Origin: an uncultured Bulleidia sp.
GTDB lineage: Bacteria > Bacillota_I > Bacilli_A > Erysipelotrichales > Erysipelotrichaceae
Length of the DNA: 24,101 nt
NCBI GenBank assembly: GCA_934725105.1
Contig: CAKVBD010000031.1
Span: forward strand, 1-24,101
Reading direction: 5' to 3'
Shown: positions 1 to 8,581 of the stretch, piece after piece
Numbering within the stretch: the first letter of the stretch is position 1
How the letters are laid out: every line of letters starts with the position of its first letter
Made by a program: the position numbers and the translations under genes
Notes under the pieces: generated by a model
What the model was told of the DNA's origin: nothing
The model's input: only the letters and a program-made list of their open reading frames with translations
The model's database searches: none

Positions 1-123
1 TCGATTTTTCATCAAGACCTCATGAACATCATGTTATTTTGGAATATGTCAAAACCTCAACCAATTTTGGATATTCTCTTTTCTTTTGAAAGTAATTATT
101 TGCTTAATCATGTAAAACAATGA
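1..123 (+). CDS. Possible C-terminal tail of an upstream gene (partial)
   Basis: Reading frame 1 is open from the left edge for 40 codons to a TGA at 121-123, so it could be the end of a gene that starts outside the window. A second plus-strand frame is also open from position 3 to a TGA at 87-89, so the true frame is uncertain. I recognise no family in either. The alternative is that this is simply noncoding DNA ahead of the promoter at 100-129. Confidence 0.22.
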   Translation, partial: SIFHQDLMNIMLFWNMSKPQPILDILFSFESNYLLNHVKQ

Positions 124-129
124 TATTAT
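100..129 (+). promoter_or_regulatory. Putative sigma-A promoter of the solute-binding protein/kinase operon
   Basis: TTGCTT (100-105) and TATTAT (124-129) are separated by 18 bases. This would start transcription about 15 bases before the ATG at 151. It is a consensus match read by eye in AT-rich DNA. Confidence 0.4.
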
Positions 130-150
130 TTTTTTCTAAGTGGGAAAATT

Positions 151-972
151 ATGGGGAAAATCAAGAAATTTGTTACGATAGCTGTATCGTTATTTGCATT
201 TACGGCAACGCTCAGCGGCTGTGAAAAAATAAAACAGACATCAAATCAACCACATCGGTCAAAGATTATTATTGGGTGTGACCAATACCCTCCGTTTAAC
301 TATTTAAATGAAGATGGAATTCCAACAGGAATTGATATGGATCTTGCAAGTGAAGCCTTTGGAAGAATGGGATATGATGTTGAAATCGACTATATTGAAT
401 GGGAAAAGAAGAAAGATCTTTTGGAAAGTGGACAGATTGATTGTATCTGGGACTGTTTTACCATGAAAGGTAGAATTGAGGATTACCGATGGGCTGGTCC
501 ATATATGGTGAGTAATCAGGTTGTTGCGGTCAATGAAAATAGTGACATTTATACATTACAGGATCTTGCGAGAAAGAATGTAGCTGTACAGACAACAACG
601 AAACCAGAAGAAATCTTTTTGCATGACGAAGATGAACGAATTCCACAGCTTGGAAATTTGATTTGCCTGGAACATAGAGAATTGATTTTTACGTTTCTTG
701 GAAAAGGATATGTAGATGCAATTGCAGCACATGAAACTTCAATTATTCAAAATATGAAGGATTATGATTCTAAATTTCGTATCTTAGAAGAGCCATTGAT
801 GACAGTTGGGATTGGTGTTGCTTTTGCGAAAAATGATACAAGAGGTTTGGATGAAAAACTGAATCAGACACTTGAAGAAATGAGGATGGATGGAACATCT
901 GAAAAAATCATTGGAAAGTATTTAGAAAACCCTGAAAAATATCTGGAGGTGGATCAACTTGAAGAACAATAA
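151..972 (+). CDS. Extracellular solute-binding lipoprotein, family 3 (amino-acid type)
   Basis: A 273-residue extracytoplasmic binding protein. It has an N-terminal signal peptide with a lipobox (LSGC, Cys24 as the lipidated residue), so it should be anchored on the outer face of the membrane. The mature part is a single family-3 (PBPe-type) domain of usual length, about residues 35-260. The early GCDQYPPFNY motif and the GRIEDYRWAGPY segment correspond to the family's ligand-contacting region. No ABC permease or ATPase gene is nearby. Instead its 3' end overlaps a hybrid sensor kinase by 14 bases, so it probably presents a ligand to that kinase rather than feeding a transporter. The ligand is unknown; amino acids or small polar compounds are typical for the family. 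The family call is firm and the sensing role is inferred. Confidence 0.9.
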   Translation: MGKIKKFVTIAVSLFAFTATLSGCEKIKQTSNQPHRSKIIIGCDQYPPFNYLNEDGIPTGIDMDLASEAFGRMGYDVEIDYIEWEKKKDLLESGQIDCIWDCFTMKGRIEDYRWAGPYMVSNQVVAVNENSDIYTLQDLARKNVAVQTTTKPEEIFLHDEDERIPQLGNLICLEHRELIFTFLGKGYVDAIAAHETSIIQNMKDYDSKFRILEEPLMTVGIGVAFAKNDTRGLDEKLNQTLEEMRMDGTSEKIIGKYLENPEKYLEVDQLEEQ

Positions 973-3124
973 GAATCCTGCCAGAATGGGAAAGAGATTC
1001 TGGGTTTTTAGTGTAGTCGCAGGATTGTGTATATTAGGTATTTCTATCACGTATTTTTATCAAGTGAATAAAATGCAGGCAGAAGAAAAACTAGAGGATA
1101 CAATGAACTATGTTAAAGTTCAATGTTCAACCTATACACATTATAATGAAGCGTCTGAATCAAAGAGCTTGTTGCGAATGATTGAAAGTACGCGACAAGT
1201 TAGTAAAAATATTGCATTAGAAATTGAAACAGGAAAAAGACTGAATCAAGAATTACTGGAAGAGAGTACAAAACAGTTATGGTTGAGTGGAATCATTGTA
1301 TTGGATACAAATGGGGAAGTTGTATGTGAATATAGTCCTGATGAATCAATTTCTTTAGAAATTCAGTCTTTGGTTGAACAGGACAACATTTTAAATGCTG
1401 GCAGTCATGATGAAAAAGTGTATTCTCAACAATTGAAACTGAATGATGGTTCGCATGTTTCTTTTGCGGCATGTCGTAGAGAAGATGAACCTGGTGTAAT
1501 TATCACGTATTATTTTACTTCTGCAGAATATGCAAAGAATTATACATTAACGATTCAAAGCTTATTAAATGGATATCAGAAAGTAAGTGATGGAACAATT
1601 ATTGTAGCCGATGAAGGTATTATTGTTGCTTCTAATGATGCAACATTAGTTGGACAAAATGCTACGGAAAATGAAGCCATTCAATCGTTAAAACAACATG
1701 CAAACGAATCCATGATGCATTTAAAGGTTAATGGAACTTACAGCTATGGAATGATGAAGAAGCAGAGCAGTCATTACATTTATGTGTATGTACCAGAAAA
1801 GGTAGTATTTTCTACACTTCCACAGAATGTTATGGCAACGTTTCTTTTGTATGTCATCGCTTTAACTTTGATGTGGCTTTCTTTAAGAAAATCAAAAGAA
1901 AACAGCCTGCGTATCGAAAGAGAACGAGAACAGGAATATCAAAGAAACCTGTTAAAAGCAGCTGAAAAAGCTGAGGCCGCAAATCAGGCAAAAACAGAAT
2001 TCCTGCAGAGAATGTCTCATGATATCAGAACACCAATCAATGGCATTCGTGGTATGGTTGATGTTGGAGATTATTATTATGATGATCTAAAAAAACAGTC
2101 TGAATGTAGAAATAAAATACGTGAAGCGTCAAATATTCTTTTAGAACTTGTCAATGAAGTTCTAGATATGAGCAAACTGGAGTCTGGTGAAATTTTTCTG
2201 GAAGAAAAACCATTCAATATTGATGAAGTGATTCAAGAAGTTTGTGATGTTGTAGATCAGCTTGCAAAGGAAAGAAAAATTCAAGTGGATATGGATCTTG
2301 GTCCAATACAACATATGAATCTAGTTGGCAGTGCAATGCATTTAAAGCGTTTATTAATGAATGTATTGAGCAATGCGGTGAAATATAACAAAGATCATGG
2401 TTCAATTCATTTAAGTTGTCATGAACTTCCTTCTGATCAAATGGAAACGGCTGCTTTTGAATTTATATGTGAAGATAGCGGCATTGGTATGAGTGAAGAC
2501 TTCCAGAAACATATTTATGAACCATTTACCCAGGAGAAAAAAGGCGGTGCTTCTAAATTTGGCGGTACTGGATTAGGCATGCCAATCACAAAAAAGCTTG
2601 TTGAAAAAATGGGTGGAAATATCACATTTGAAAGTGAATCTGGTATTGGCACGACATTTACGATTACAATTCCTTTTAAAATCAATGCAGAAGTTGAGCA
2701 GTGTGAAGATACACAAGAACTTTCTTTGCATGCACTCGATGGCTTCCATATTCTGCTTGTGGAAGATAATGAATTGAATATGGAAATTGCAGAATTCAGT
2801 CTTCAAAATGCTGGTGCTAAAATAACAAAAGCATGGAATGGTCAGGAAGCTGTAGAAATCTTTCAGGCAAGTTCAATTGGTGATTTTGATGTAATCTTAA
2901 TGGATGTAATGATGCCAGTCATGGATGGATATGAAGCAACGAAGAACATTCGTTCTCTTTCTAGAGAGGATGCAAAAACAATTCCAATCATCGCAATGAC
3001 AGCGAATGCATTTTCTGAAGACAAGATCAAGGCAGAAGAAGCTGGTATGAATGAACATATCGCAAAACCAATCAATATGAAACTTCTGATTCGCATTGTA
3101 TCAAAACTTGTGAATCAATCATAA
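959..3124 (+). CDS. Hybrid sensor histidine kinase with C-terminal receiver domain
   Basis: A 721-residue membrane kinase. It has a transmembrane helix (about 14-34), a roughly 250-residue extracellular sensor region (Cache-like by size and position), a second helix (about 290-309), a signalling coiled coil, and a HisKA domain with MSHDIRTP (His354). The ATPase domain follows, with an N box (Asn472), DSGIGM (Asp506) and GGTGLGM. A receiver domain ends the protein, with acidic residues Glu602/Asp603, phosphoacceptor Asp649 and Lys703. The start is TTG at 959, chosen because GGAGGT at 945-950 is well spaced and no better codon is present. It overlaps the binding-protein gene by 14 bases, implying translational coupling and a shared task. 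There is no HPt or DNA-binding output domain, so the phosphate's destination is not visible here. Confidence 0.93.
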   Translation: MKNNKNPARMGKRFWVFSVVAGLCILGISITYFYQVNKMQAEEKLEDTMNYVKVQCSTYTHYNEASESKSLLRMIESTRQVSKNIALEIETGKRLNQELLEESTKQLWLSGIIVLDTNGEVVCEYSPDESISLEIQSLVEQDNILNAGSHDEKVYSQQLKLNDGSHVSFAACRREDEPGVIITYYFTSAEYAKNYTLTIQSLLNGYQKVSDGTIIVADEGIIVASNDATLVGQNATENEAIQSLKQHANESMMHLKVNGTYSYGMMKKQSSHYIYVYVPEKVVFSTLPQNVMATFLLYVIALTLMWLSLRKSKENSLRIEREREQEYQRNLLKAAEKAEAANQAKTEFLQRMSHDIRTPINGIRGMVDVGDYYYDDLKKQSECRNKIREASNILLELVNEVLDMSKLESGEIFLEEKPFNIDEVIQEVCDVVDQLAKERKIQVDMDLGPIQHMNLVGSAMHLKRLLMNVLSNAVKYNKDHGSIHLSCHELPSDQMETAAFEFICEDSGIGMSEDFQKHIYEPFTQEKKGGASKFGGTGLGMPITKKLVEKMGGNITFESESGIGTTFTITIPFKINAEVEQCEDTQELSLHALDGFHILLVEDNELNMEIAEFSLQNAGAKITKAWNGQEAVEIFQASSIGDFDVILMDVMMPVMDGYEATKNIRSLSREDAKTIPIIAMTANAFSEDKIKAEEAGMNEHIAKPINMKLLIRIVSKLVNQS

Positions 3125-3127
3125 TTG

Positions 3128-3155
3128 AGCAGGTACTTAAATGTGCCTGCTTTTA
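3128..3155 (+). terminator. Intrinsic terminator after the first hybrid kinase
   Basis: AGCAGGTAC (3128-3136) pairs with GTGCCTGCT (3143-3151) in a 9-bp stem with one G-U pair and a 6-base loop. A short T run follows. It begins 3 bases after the kinase stop codon. Confidence 0.75.
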
Positions 3156-3226
3156 TAATGTTGTGAAAAGTTTTCAAATATTTCTGTTGGTTTTTTTTGG
3201 ATGATTAGAAAACGGTTATAAAAAAA

Positions 3227-3255
3227 TAGACACATGTAACTGTAAAATATATAAT
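3227..3255 (+). promoter_or_regulatory. Sigma-A promoter of the second hybrid kinase
   Basis: TAGACA (3227-3232) and a perfect TATAAT (3250-3255) are separated by exactly 17 bases. Transcription should begin near 3262. The translation start is at 3533, so the transcript has a leader of about 270 nt, unusually long for this window. Confidence 0.7.
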
Positions 3256-3261
3256 AACAAC

Positions 3262-3532
3262 GACAATTTCTATTGGCATATAATTGCAGGTTAAAAAATT
3301 GGAAGTGTGAAAAGCCATGGAGCTAAAGTCGAAAATGGGAGTTGACCATAGTAGCTTGCTGCAACTTGTTTGCTTATTAGTGACATATTAGAGGGTTTGT
3401 GGTTTCGGTTTCTGAAGTTATTTACTTGGAACTTTTTTGTTTTTACAGCAATACAAAAAATTCTAGCAAAAAATGGTTGAAAGAACAGATTCAAGTGCCT
3501 TGATGAAATATGAATTTGTGGAGAAAAGAACA
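3262..3532 (+). ncRNA. Long structured 5' leader, candidate cis-regulatory RNA
   Basis: This is the bulk of the 408-base gene gap before the second hybrid kinase. TTGCAG (3284-3289) can pair with CTGCAA (3359-3364). Inside that, GGTT (3289-3292; its first G is shared with the outer helix) can pair with AGCC (3313-3316), and AGCTA (3321-3325) with TAGCT (3352-3356), the latter continued by GTC (3328-3330)/GAC (3344-3346). Downstream, GAAGTT (3414-3419) and AACTTT (3430-3435) form a weak hairpin before T-rich sequence. AACTT (3363-3367) could compete for AAGTT (3415-3419), as in a terminator/antiterminator switch. The order of short motifs loosely recalls c-di-GMP-I (GEMM) riboswitches, but the expected tetraloop-capped P2 helix is not apparent. 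I cannot assign a known class. The helices are short and were found by eye. Confidence 0.35.
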
Positions 3533-6388
3533 ATGAGAAAAAGAAGAAAATTATCCGCATTATGTGCATGTATTATTGTAGTTTTTGGAATGTGGATGAT
3601 GCTGCCGCTACATTGTATGGCTCAAGAAACAAAAGCAGAGGAAGAGAGAATCATTCGTGTTGGTTCCTTTGAAGATACGTTTAATTATATTGATGAAAAT
3701 GGTGTTAGACGAGGCTTTGGATACGAATTAATGCAGGCTTTGTCAGGTTATGCTGGCTGGAAATATGAGTATGTGAAATGTGACTGGTCCAACTGTTTTG
3801 AAATGCTTGAAAATGGTGAGATTGATATCATGGGCGATATTTCATATTCCGATGAACGTGCGGAAAAGATGCTTTTCTCGGATGAGGCAATGGGTGAAGA
3901 AAGATATATCCTTTATGGTGACTTATCAAAAATGGATACTGCTACGTCTGATTTCAAATTTATGGATGGCAAACGCGTAGGTGTGCTTATGGATACAGAA
4001 CCTGAAGTCATGTTGAGCGAATGGGAAAATAAGAATGGCATACATACAGAACATGTAAATGTAAATAATAATGAAGATGTTGAAAAGAAGCTGGCAAATC
4101 ATGAGATTGATTATTTTGTGTCTTTAGAAGAATCTATCTGGTCTGAACATGGAATTTCATCTGTTGCGACGATTGGTAAATCTGGCATATATTTCGCAAT
4201 CAATAAAGAGCGTAGTGATATAAAAACAGAGTTAGATTATGCAATGCGCCAATTAGATCAGGATAGTCCGTTCTTTAAATCAGATCTATATAAGAAGTAT
4301 TTCAGATTAGATTACAGCCAGAGTCTTACAGGGATAGAAATTGCGTGGATTGAAGAACATGGTTGTATTCGTATTGGTTTTCTGAATGATGATCCAGCAG
4401 TTTTTTACATGAACGAAGAGACTGGAAAACTTTCTGGTACGTTAGCGGAATATATCTCTTTTGCAAAAGACTGTCTAGGAAATCAAATACTGGAATTTAA
4501 TATACAAGAATATGGAAATTATGATGCAATGCTTCAAGCGTTGCAGAATCATGAAATTGATATGATTTTCTATGCTGGAAGAAATCCTGACATTGCTGAA
4601 AAAAATGGTTATACCCTTACAAATACCGCATGGAATTACAGTTTGATGGCGGTAACGGATAAAAAATCTTTCGATGAAAATGAGGCATATACAGTAGCTG
4701 TTTTAAAGGAAAAAGAAGCCTTAAAGCAGCATATTGCTTTCAATTATCCGCAATGGAAACTCGTAGATTGTGATTCCCTTGCTGATGCTGCAGATATGGT
4801 TGAAAATAAAAAAACAGACTGCTTTCTTATGGGAATCAGTCAGGCGTTGAAATATGATAACAATAAAGATTTCAACAGCATCCCATTAACAAAAACAATG
4901 GAGGCGTGCTTTGCGGTAAGAGATGGAGATGGAATACTTTTATCAATACTGAATAAAACTTTAAAGACCATGCCTTCTGAAATGCTTACAAGTACCCTTG
5001 CTATCTATGACAGTACTGCAGATAAGGTAACATTTTTAGATTTTGTAAAAGATAATCTGATTGCTGTTTTATTGACGAGCAGCTTTTTTGCACTAGGTAT
5101 CATTAGCGCTATTCTTTTACTTTTACGAAAAGCAAGGAAAGCAGAAGCTGCTGCTAAGATTGCGGCAAATGATACACAAAAACTCAATGACAAGCTGGAA
5201 GCTGCTTTGAAAAAAGCAGAGGATGCTAATCTAGCGAAAACACGTTTTCTTAACAATATGTCTCATGATATCCGTACACCTATGAATATCATTCTAGGCT
5301 ATGCACAGATTATGGAGGAAGAAATAAAGGAAAATGAGTTATCTGAAACTTTAGAACATCTAGAAAAACTAAAGCAGTCTGGGAACCTTCTTCTATCAAT
5401 CATTAATAATGTACTGGATATGGCTCAGATTGAAAGCGGAAATATGAAAATTGATGAGAACTATGGAAATATTGAAGATGTTCAACAAACTTTGTTAGCA
5501 GTATTTGAAGATGAATCAAAGAAAAAGAATATTGATATTCATTACACGATGAATGTCGAACATGAACATGTATTAACAGATCTTACAAAAGTAAAAGAGA
5601 TATTAGTTAATCTTTTGAGTAATGCCTTGAAATATACACCGTCTGGTGGTTCTATTTACGTAGATGTTGATGAATTACCTTGTGATGAAACAGGCTGCAT
5701 GATTGTAAGAACGAAAGTGAGAGATAATGGAATTGGCATGAGCCAAGAGTATCTTTCAAAGATTTTTGATGCGTTTACACGTGAACAGAACACCACAAAA
5801 AGTAAAATTTCAGGAAGCGGACTTGGAATGTCTATTGTAAAGAAATATGTTGATCTGCTTGGTGGAACAATTGAAGTAGAAAGTGAACTTGGAAAGGGCA
5901 GTACATTTACAGTTACAATGAAACATAAGATAGCAGATGAAAGTTATTATGTAAAAAAGCATGTTGAAAATCCATTGAAAGACAAAGAAGTTCTTAAAGG
6001 AAAGAATATTCTTTTAGCCGAAGACAATGATTTGAATGCGGAGATTGCAGAAGCAATGCTTGCACGTGCTGGTCTTAAAGTAGAGCGTGTGGAAGATGGT
6101 GTGCAGTGTGTAAATAGGATAGAAAAAATGCCTTCAGGTACATATGATGTGATTCTGATGGATATCCAGATGCCAAAAATGAACGGCTATAAAGCAACAC
6201 AGGCAATTAGACACCTGTCAGATAAAGACAAGGCATGCATACCAATCATCGCAATGACGGCAAATGCATTTGAAGAAGATAAGAAAGAAGCGATTGCAGC
6301 GGGAATGAATCACCATATAACAAAGCCAATCCAAATGGATGCACTGTTGTTAATATTAGCAGAAATGATAGAACAACAAGAAAAGTAG
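3533..6388 (+). CDS. BvgS/EvgS-like hybrid kinase with two extracellular solute-binding domains
   Basis: A 951-residue hybrid kinase. An upstream in-frame ATG exists at 3473, but the ATG at 3533 is preferred: GTGGAG (3518-3523) is well placed and the protein then opens directly with a signal peptide (residues 1-30, ending CMA). Two family-3 binding domains follow (about 39-258 and 267-500), then one transmembrane helix (about 509-531), a coiled coil, HisKA with MSHDIRTP (His578), an ATPase domain (Asn697; DNGIGM with Asp731; GSGLGM), and a receiver (Glu830, Asp831, phosphoacceptor Asp877, Lys931). This matches the BvgS/EvgS Venus-flytrap plan, but without PAS and without HPt. Its receiver closely resembles that of the hybrid kinase upstream (shared IPIIAMTANAF and AGMN-H-KPI), so the two are probably paralogous. 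The ligand and the downstream partner are unknown. Confidence 0.93.
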   Translation: MRKRRKLSALCACIIVVFGMWMMLPLHCMAQETKAEEERIIRVGSFEDTFNYIDENGVRRGFGYELMQALSGYAGWKYEYVKCDWSNCFEMLENGEIDIMGDISYSDERAEKMLFSDEAMGEERYILYGDLSKMDTATSDFKFMDGKRVGVLMDTEPEVMLSEWENKNGIHTEHVNVNNNEDVEKKLANHEIDYFVSLEESIWSEHGISSVATIGKSGIYFAINKERSDIKTELDYAMRQLDQDSPFFKSDLYKKYFRLDYSQSLTGIEIAWIEEHGCIRIGFLNDDPAVFYMNEETGKLSGTLAEYISFAKDCLGNQILEFNIQEYGNYDAMLQALQNHEIDMIFYAGRNPDIAEKNGYTLTNTAWNYSLMAVTDKKSFDENEAYTVAVLKEKEALKQHIAFNYPQWKLVDCDSLADAADMVENKKTDCFLMGISQALKYDNNKDFNSIPLTKTMEACFAVRDGDGILLSILNKTLKTMPSEMLTSTLAIYDSTADKVTFLDFVKDNLIAVLLTSSFFALGIISAILLLLRKARKAEAAAKIAANDTQKLNDKLEAALKKAEDANLAKTRFLNNMSHDIRTPMNIILGYAQIMEEEIKENELSETLEHLEKLKQSGNLLLSIINNVLDMAQIESGNMKIDENYGNIEDVQQTLLAVFEDESKKKNIDIHYTMNVEHEHVLTDLTKVKEILVNLLSNALKYTPSGGSIYVDVDELPCDETGCMIVRTKVRDNGIGMSQEYLSKIFDAFTREQNTTKSKISGSGLGMSIVKKYVDLLGGTIEVESELGKGSTFTVTMKHKIADESYYVKKHVENPLKDKEVLKGKNILLAEDNDLNAEIAEAMLARAGLKVERVEDGVQCVNRIEKMPSGTYDVILMDIQMPKMNGYKATQAIRHLSDKDKACIPIIAMTANAFEEDKKEAIAAGMNHHITKPIQMDALLLILAEMIEQQEK

Positions 6389-6458
6389 GTTAGAAAGAAA
6401 ACCGGAACAAATGAAATCATAATCCTAAGATTCTTGGCTTTATTCAAAGGAAAGCAAG

Positions 6459-6467
6459 TGTTAAAAT
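6459..6467 (+). promoter_or_regulatory. Putative extended -10 promoter of the OmpR-type regulator
   Basis: TGT followed by TAAAAT (6462-6467) fits an extended -10 element; no good -35 is seen. Initiation near 6474 would leave a leader of about 12 nt that still holds the AAGGTGA ribosome binding site. It would also exclude the ATG at 6468 as the start. Confidence 0.4.
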
Positions 6468-6485
6468 ATGCTTAAGGTGATCAGT

Positions 6486-7145
6486 ATGAAAAAAGTTATT
6501 ACAATTGTTGAAGATGAAAAAGATCTAAATGAATTAGTGAAAAGATATTTAGAAAGAGAAGGATATGAAGTACGTTCCTATTTGACATACGATGAAGCTT
6601 CTCAACATACAAATGATGATGATGTGCATCTTTGGATATTAGATATCATGTTAGGAGACAAAAGTGGTTTTGATTTAATTGAAGAAATCCGTCAGAATGA
6701 TTCACAGGTTCCTGTTATTTTTATGTCCGCAAGAGATAAGGAATTTGATCGTATCATTGGTTTAGAAAAGGGAAGTGATGATTATATTACAAAACCATTT
6801 TCTCCTAAAGAACTTGTGCTGCGTGTCAATAATCTGATTCGTAGAGTATATCGCGAAGAAGACACTAAAATCAGTATTGACGGGTATGAAATTGATGAAA
6901 CACAAAGAATGGTATTCCATGATAAAGAAAAGATTGATTTAACAACAAAGGAATTTGATTTATTAATGTTGTTTGTGAATAATCGTGGTACTGCTTTCCC
7001 TCGTGAAGCTATTTTATCTAAAGTTTGGGAAGCAAATTATTTTGGAAGTGACCGTGTTGTTGATGATACACTAAGACGTTTGAGAAAGAAGATGCCTGAT
7101 CTATCCATTCAAACAATCTATGGTTTTGGGTATAGACTTGGATGA
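6486..7145 (+). CDS. OmpR/PhoB-family response regulator
   Basis: A 219-residue DNA-binding regulator of usual length. The receiver domain (1-120) has Glu9/Asp10 and Asp12 near the acidic pocket, phosphoacceptor Asp53 in WILDIMLGD, Ser81 at the switch position and Lys103 in ITKPF. A winged-helix output domain (about 125-219) ends with the typical RRLRKKM...TIYGFGYRL pattern. An in-frame ATG lies at 6468, but the ATG at 6486 is preferred because AAGGTGA sits just upstream and the protein then begins MKKVITIVED, as is usual for the family. The stop overlaps the downstream kinase start by 4 bases (ATGA), so the two form a coupled two-component pair. Targets are unknown; the following cell-envelope-type genes are candidates. 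Confidence 0.93.
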   Translation: MKKVITIVEDEKDLNELVKRYLEREGYEVRSYLTYDEASQHTNDDDVHLWILDIMLGDKSGFDLIEEIRQNDSQVPVIFMSARDKEFDRIIGLEKGSDDYITKPFSPKELVLRVNNLIRRVYREEDTKISIDGYEIDETQRMVFHDKEKIDLTTKEFDLLMLFVNNRGTAFPREAILSKVWEANYFGSDRVVDDTLRRLRKKMPDLSIQTIYGFGYRLG

Positions 7146-8515
7146 AACGGTTTCGATTATGGGTGCGTGAGCTATCCTTACTGCAACAAATATTATGTAT
7201 TATCTTCATGTTTGTTGCGATATTTGTGGGATTTCTGTTTTTCTTTATTACTCCTGCAATTGATCGTTTCTCTGAAACGGAAATCTTTGAACAGCTGCAT
7301 GCTTCACAAAGTCCAATCATTGACTATATCAATGAACATCCTAGTGAAGAAGAAGTTGCATATGGACTGGATGATTCTATCATTCAGTTAATGTATGATC
7401 CAAAAGATGATCAGATTGATATCTTACGCAATGATATGCTTTCTGAGGATGTATTAGAGCAAATTAAAATAGAAGCAAGAAATGCAAAGTCAGGCACACA
7501 GGATTATTCGCTGGAAACAGATGCAAAAGAGCAGCCAGGTGAAAAATACTTATATTCCATTACGCTTTTAAAAGATGGTAGAGAATTGATTTCTGTCATT
7601 GCAGATACATATCGTGTATCCATTCGAAAATCTTTGATTTCAGGCGTTGTCATGATGAATATTCTTGTCGTGAGTGTATTGCTTGCTCTGTTGCTATTCT
7701 GGGTTGGAACGTTTATCTATCCTTTGCAGCAGATCAAGAATTATATTCAAAAGATCAAAAATGATGAGCCAGCAACGTTGAATGTGAAAAGAAATGATGA
7801 AATTGGTGAGGTTGCGGAAGCTTTAACAGAAATGGAAAAAGCATTACAAAAGCAGAATCGTGAAAAAGAAGAAATGATTCAGAATATTTCTCATGATTTA
7901 AAGACACCAATTGCGACAATCAAGTCATATTCAGAAGCAATCAAAGATGGTATTTATCCATATGATACATTAGAAAAATCCATTGATGTTATTATTGAAC
8001 ATGCAACGCGTTTAGAAAAGAAAGTGAAGAGCTTGATTATTTTAAACAAGATGGGATATCTGTTAGATAAATGTGAAGAAGGCAATCATCTCAATATGAA
8101 TGAGGTCATTGCGAAAGTTATCCTTTCATTAAAAGTTGTTCGACCAGAAATTGAAATTATTTCTTATTGTGAAGACAATGTATTATTCCATGGAGAAGAA
8201 GAACCATGGCGTATCGCAGTAGAAAATCTGATAGATAATGCATTGCGCTATGCAAGTACAAAAGTTACTGTGGAATTAAAAAACAATGAATTACGCGTTA
8301 TTAATGATGGAAAACGCATTGAAGAAGATCGTATTCCTACATTGTTTCATCCATACGAAAAGGGTACAGATGGTCAATTTGGTTTAGGTTTATCCATTGT
8401 ACATCGTGTATGTACAACATATGGATATCGCGTTGAAGCAGAAAACCTGAGAGAAGGTGCTTGTTTTAGAATCTGGAAAGAGCCAGTGAAAAAAGAATGG
8501 TATCATAAAGCATAA
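7142..8515 (+). CDS. Sensor histidine kinase, partner of the OmpR-type regulator
   Basis: A 457-residue membrane kinase: transmembrane helix about 12-34, extracellular domain about 35-163 with no recognised fold, second helix about 166-193, HAMP-like linker, coiled coil, HisKA with NISHDLKTP (His251), and an ATPase domain with an N box (VENLIDNALRY), an INDGKRI segment in the G1 position and FGLGLSIV in G2. The G1 motif is NDG where DDG or DNG is more usual; this is a mild divergence. It follows the response regulator with an ATGA overlap. A terminator lies 11 bases after the stop, so the pair is its own transcription unit. The signal is unknown; the architecture is common in envelope-stress and cell-wall-antibiotic sensors. 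Confidence 0.93.
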   Translation: MKRFRLWVRELSLLQQILCIIFMFVAIFVGFLFFFITPAIDRFSETEIFEQLHASQSPIIDYINEHPSEEEVAYGLDDSIIQLMYDPKDDQIDILRNDMLSEDVLEQIKIEARNAKSGTQDYSLETDAKEQPGEKYLYSITLLKDGRELISVIADTYRVSIRKSLISGVVMMNILVVSVLLALLLFWVGTFIYPLQQIKNYIQKIKNDEPATLNVKRNDEIGEVAEALTEMEKALQKQNREKEEMIQNISHDLKTPIATIKSYSEAIKDGIYPYDTLEKSIDVIIEHATRLEKKVKSLIILNKMGYLLDKCEEGNHLNMNEVIAKVILSLKVVRPEIEIISYCEDNVLFHGEEEPWRIAVENLIDNALRYASTKVTVELKNNELRVINDGKRIEEDRIPTLFHPYEKGTDGQFGLGLSIVHRVCTTYGYRVEAENLREGACFRIWKEPVKKEWYHKA

Positions 8516-8526
8516 ATTTACCGTAA

Positions 8527-8565
8527 AAAGAGGTTCAAGTGTCTTAACGGAATCTCTTTTTTTTT
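8527..8565 (+). terminator. Intrinsic terminator after the two-component pair
   Basis: AAAGAGGTT (8527-8535) pairs with AATCTCTTT (8551-8559), a 9-bp stem with one G-U pair, followed by a T run to 8565. Confidence 0.8.
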
Positions 8566-8572
8566 GTAGAAT
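8544..8572 (+). promoter_or_regulatory. Putative promoter of the hydrolase/Mur-ligase operon
   Basis: TTAACG (8544-8549) and TAGAAT (8567-8572) are separated by 17 bases. The -35 lies inside the terminator loop and the spacer crosses its T run. Initiation would fall around 8579, only a few bases before the ATG at 8582. Confidence 0.4.
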
Positions 8573-8581
8573 ATAGGGGCT

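Noticed and set aside
3473..3532. Longer N-terminus of the second hybrid kinase from the ATG at 3473
   Set aside because: It lacks a good ribosome binding site and puts a polar, charged stretch before the signal peptide. The ATG at 3533 has GTGGAG at proper spacing and opens directly into the signal peptide.
3291..3569. Minus-strand open frame of 92 codons in the kinase leader
   Set aside because: It is rich in Phe and Ile, as expected from antisense AT-rich DNA, runs into the kinase coding start, and has no ribosome binding site or family similarity.
6468..6485. Response regulator start at the ATG at 6468
   Set aside because: No ribosome binding site precedes it, and it sits at the predicted -10. 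The ATG at 6486 follows AAGGTGA and gives a normal receiver N-terminus.
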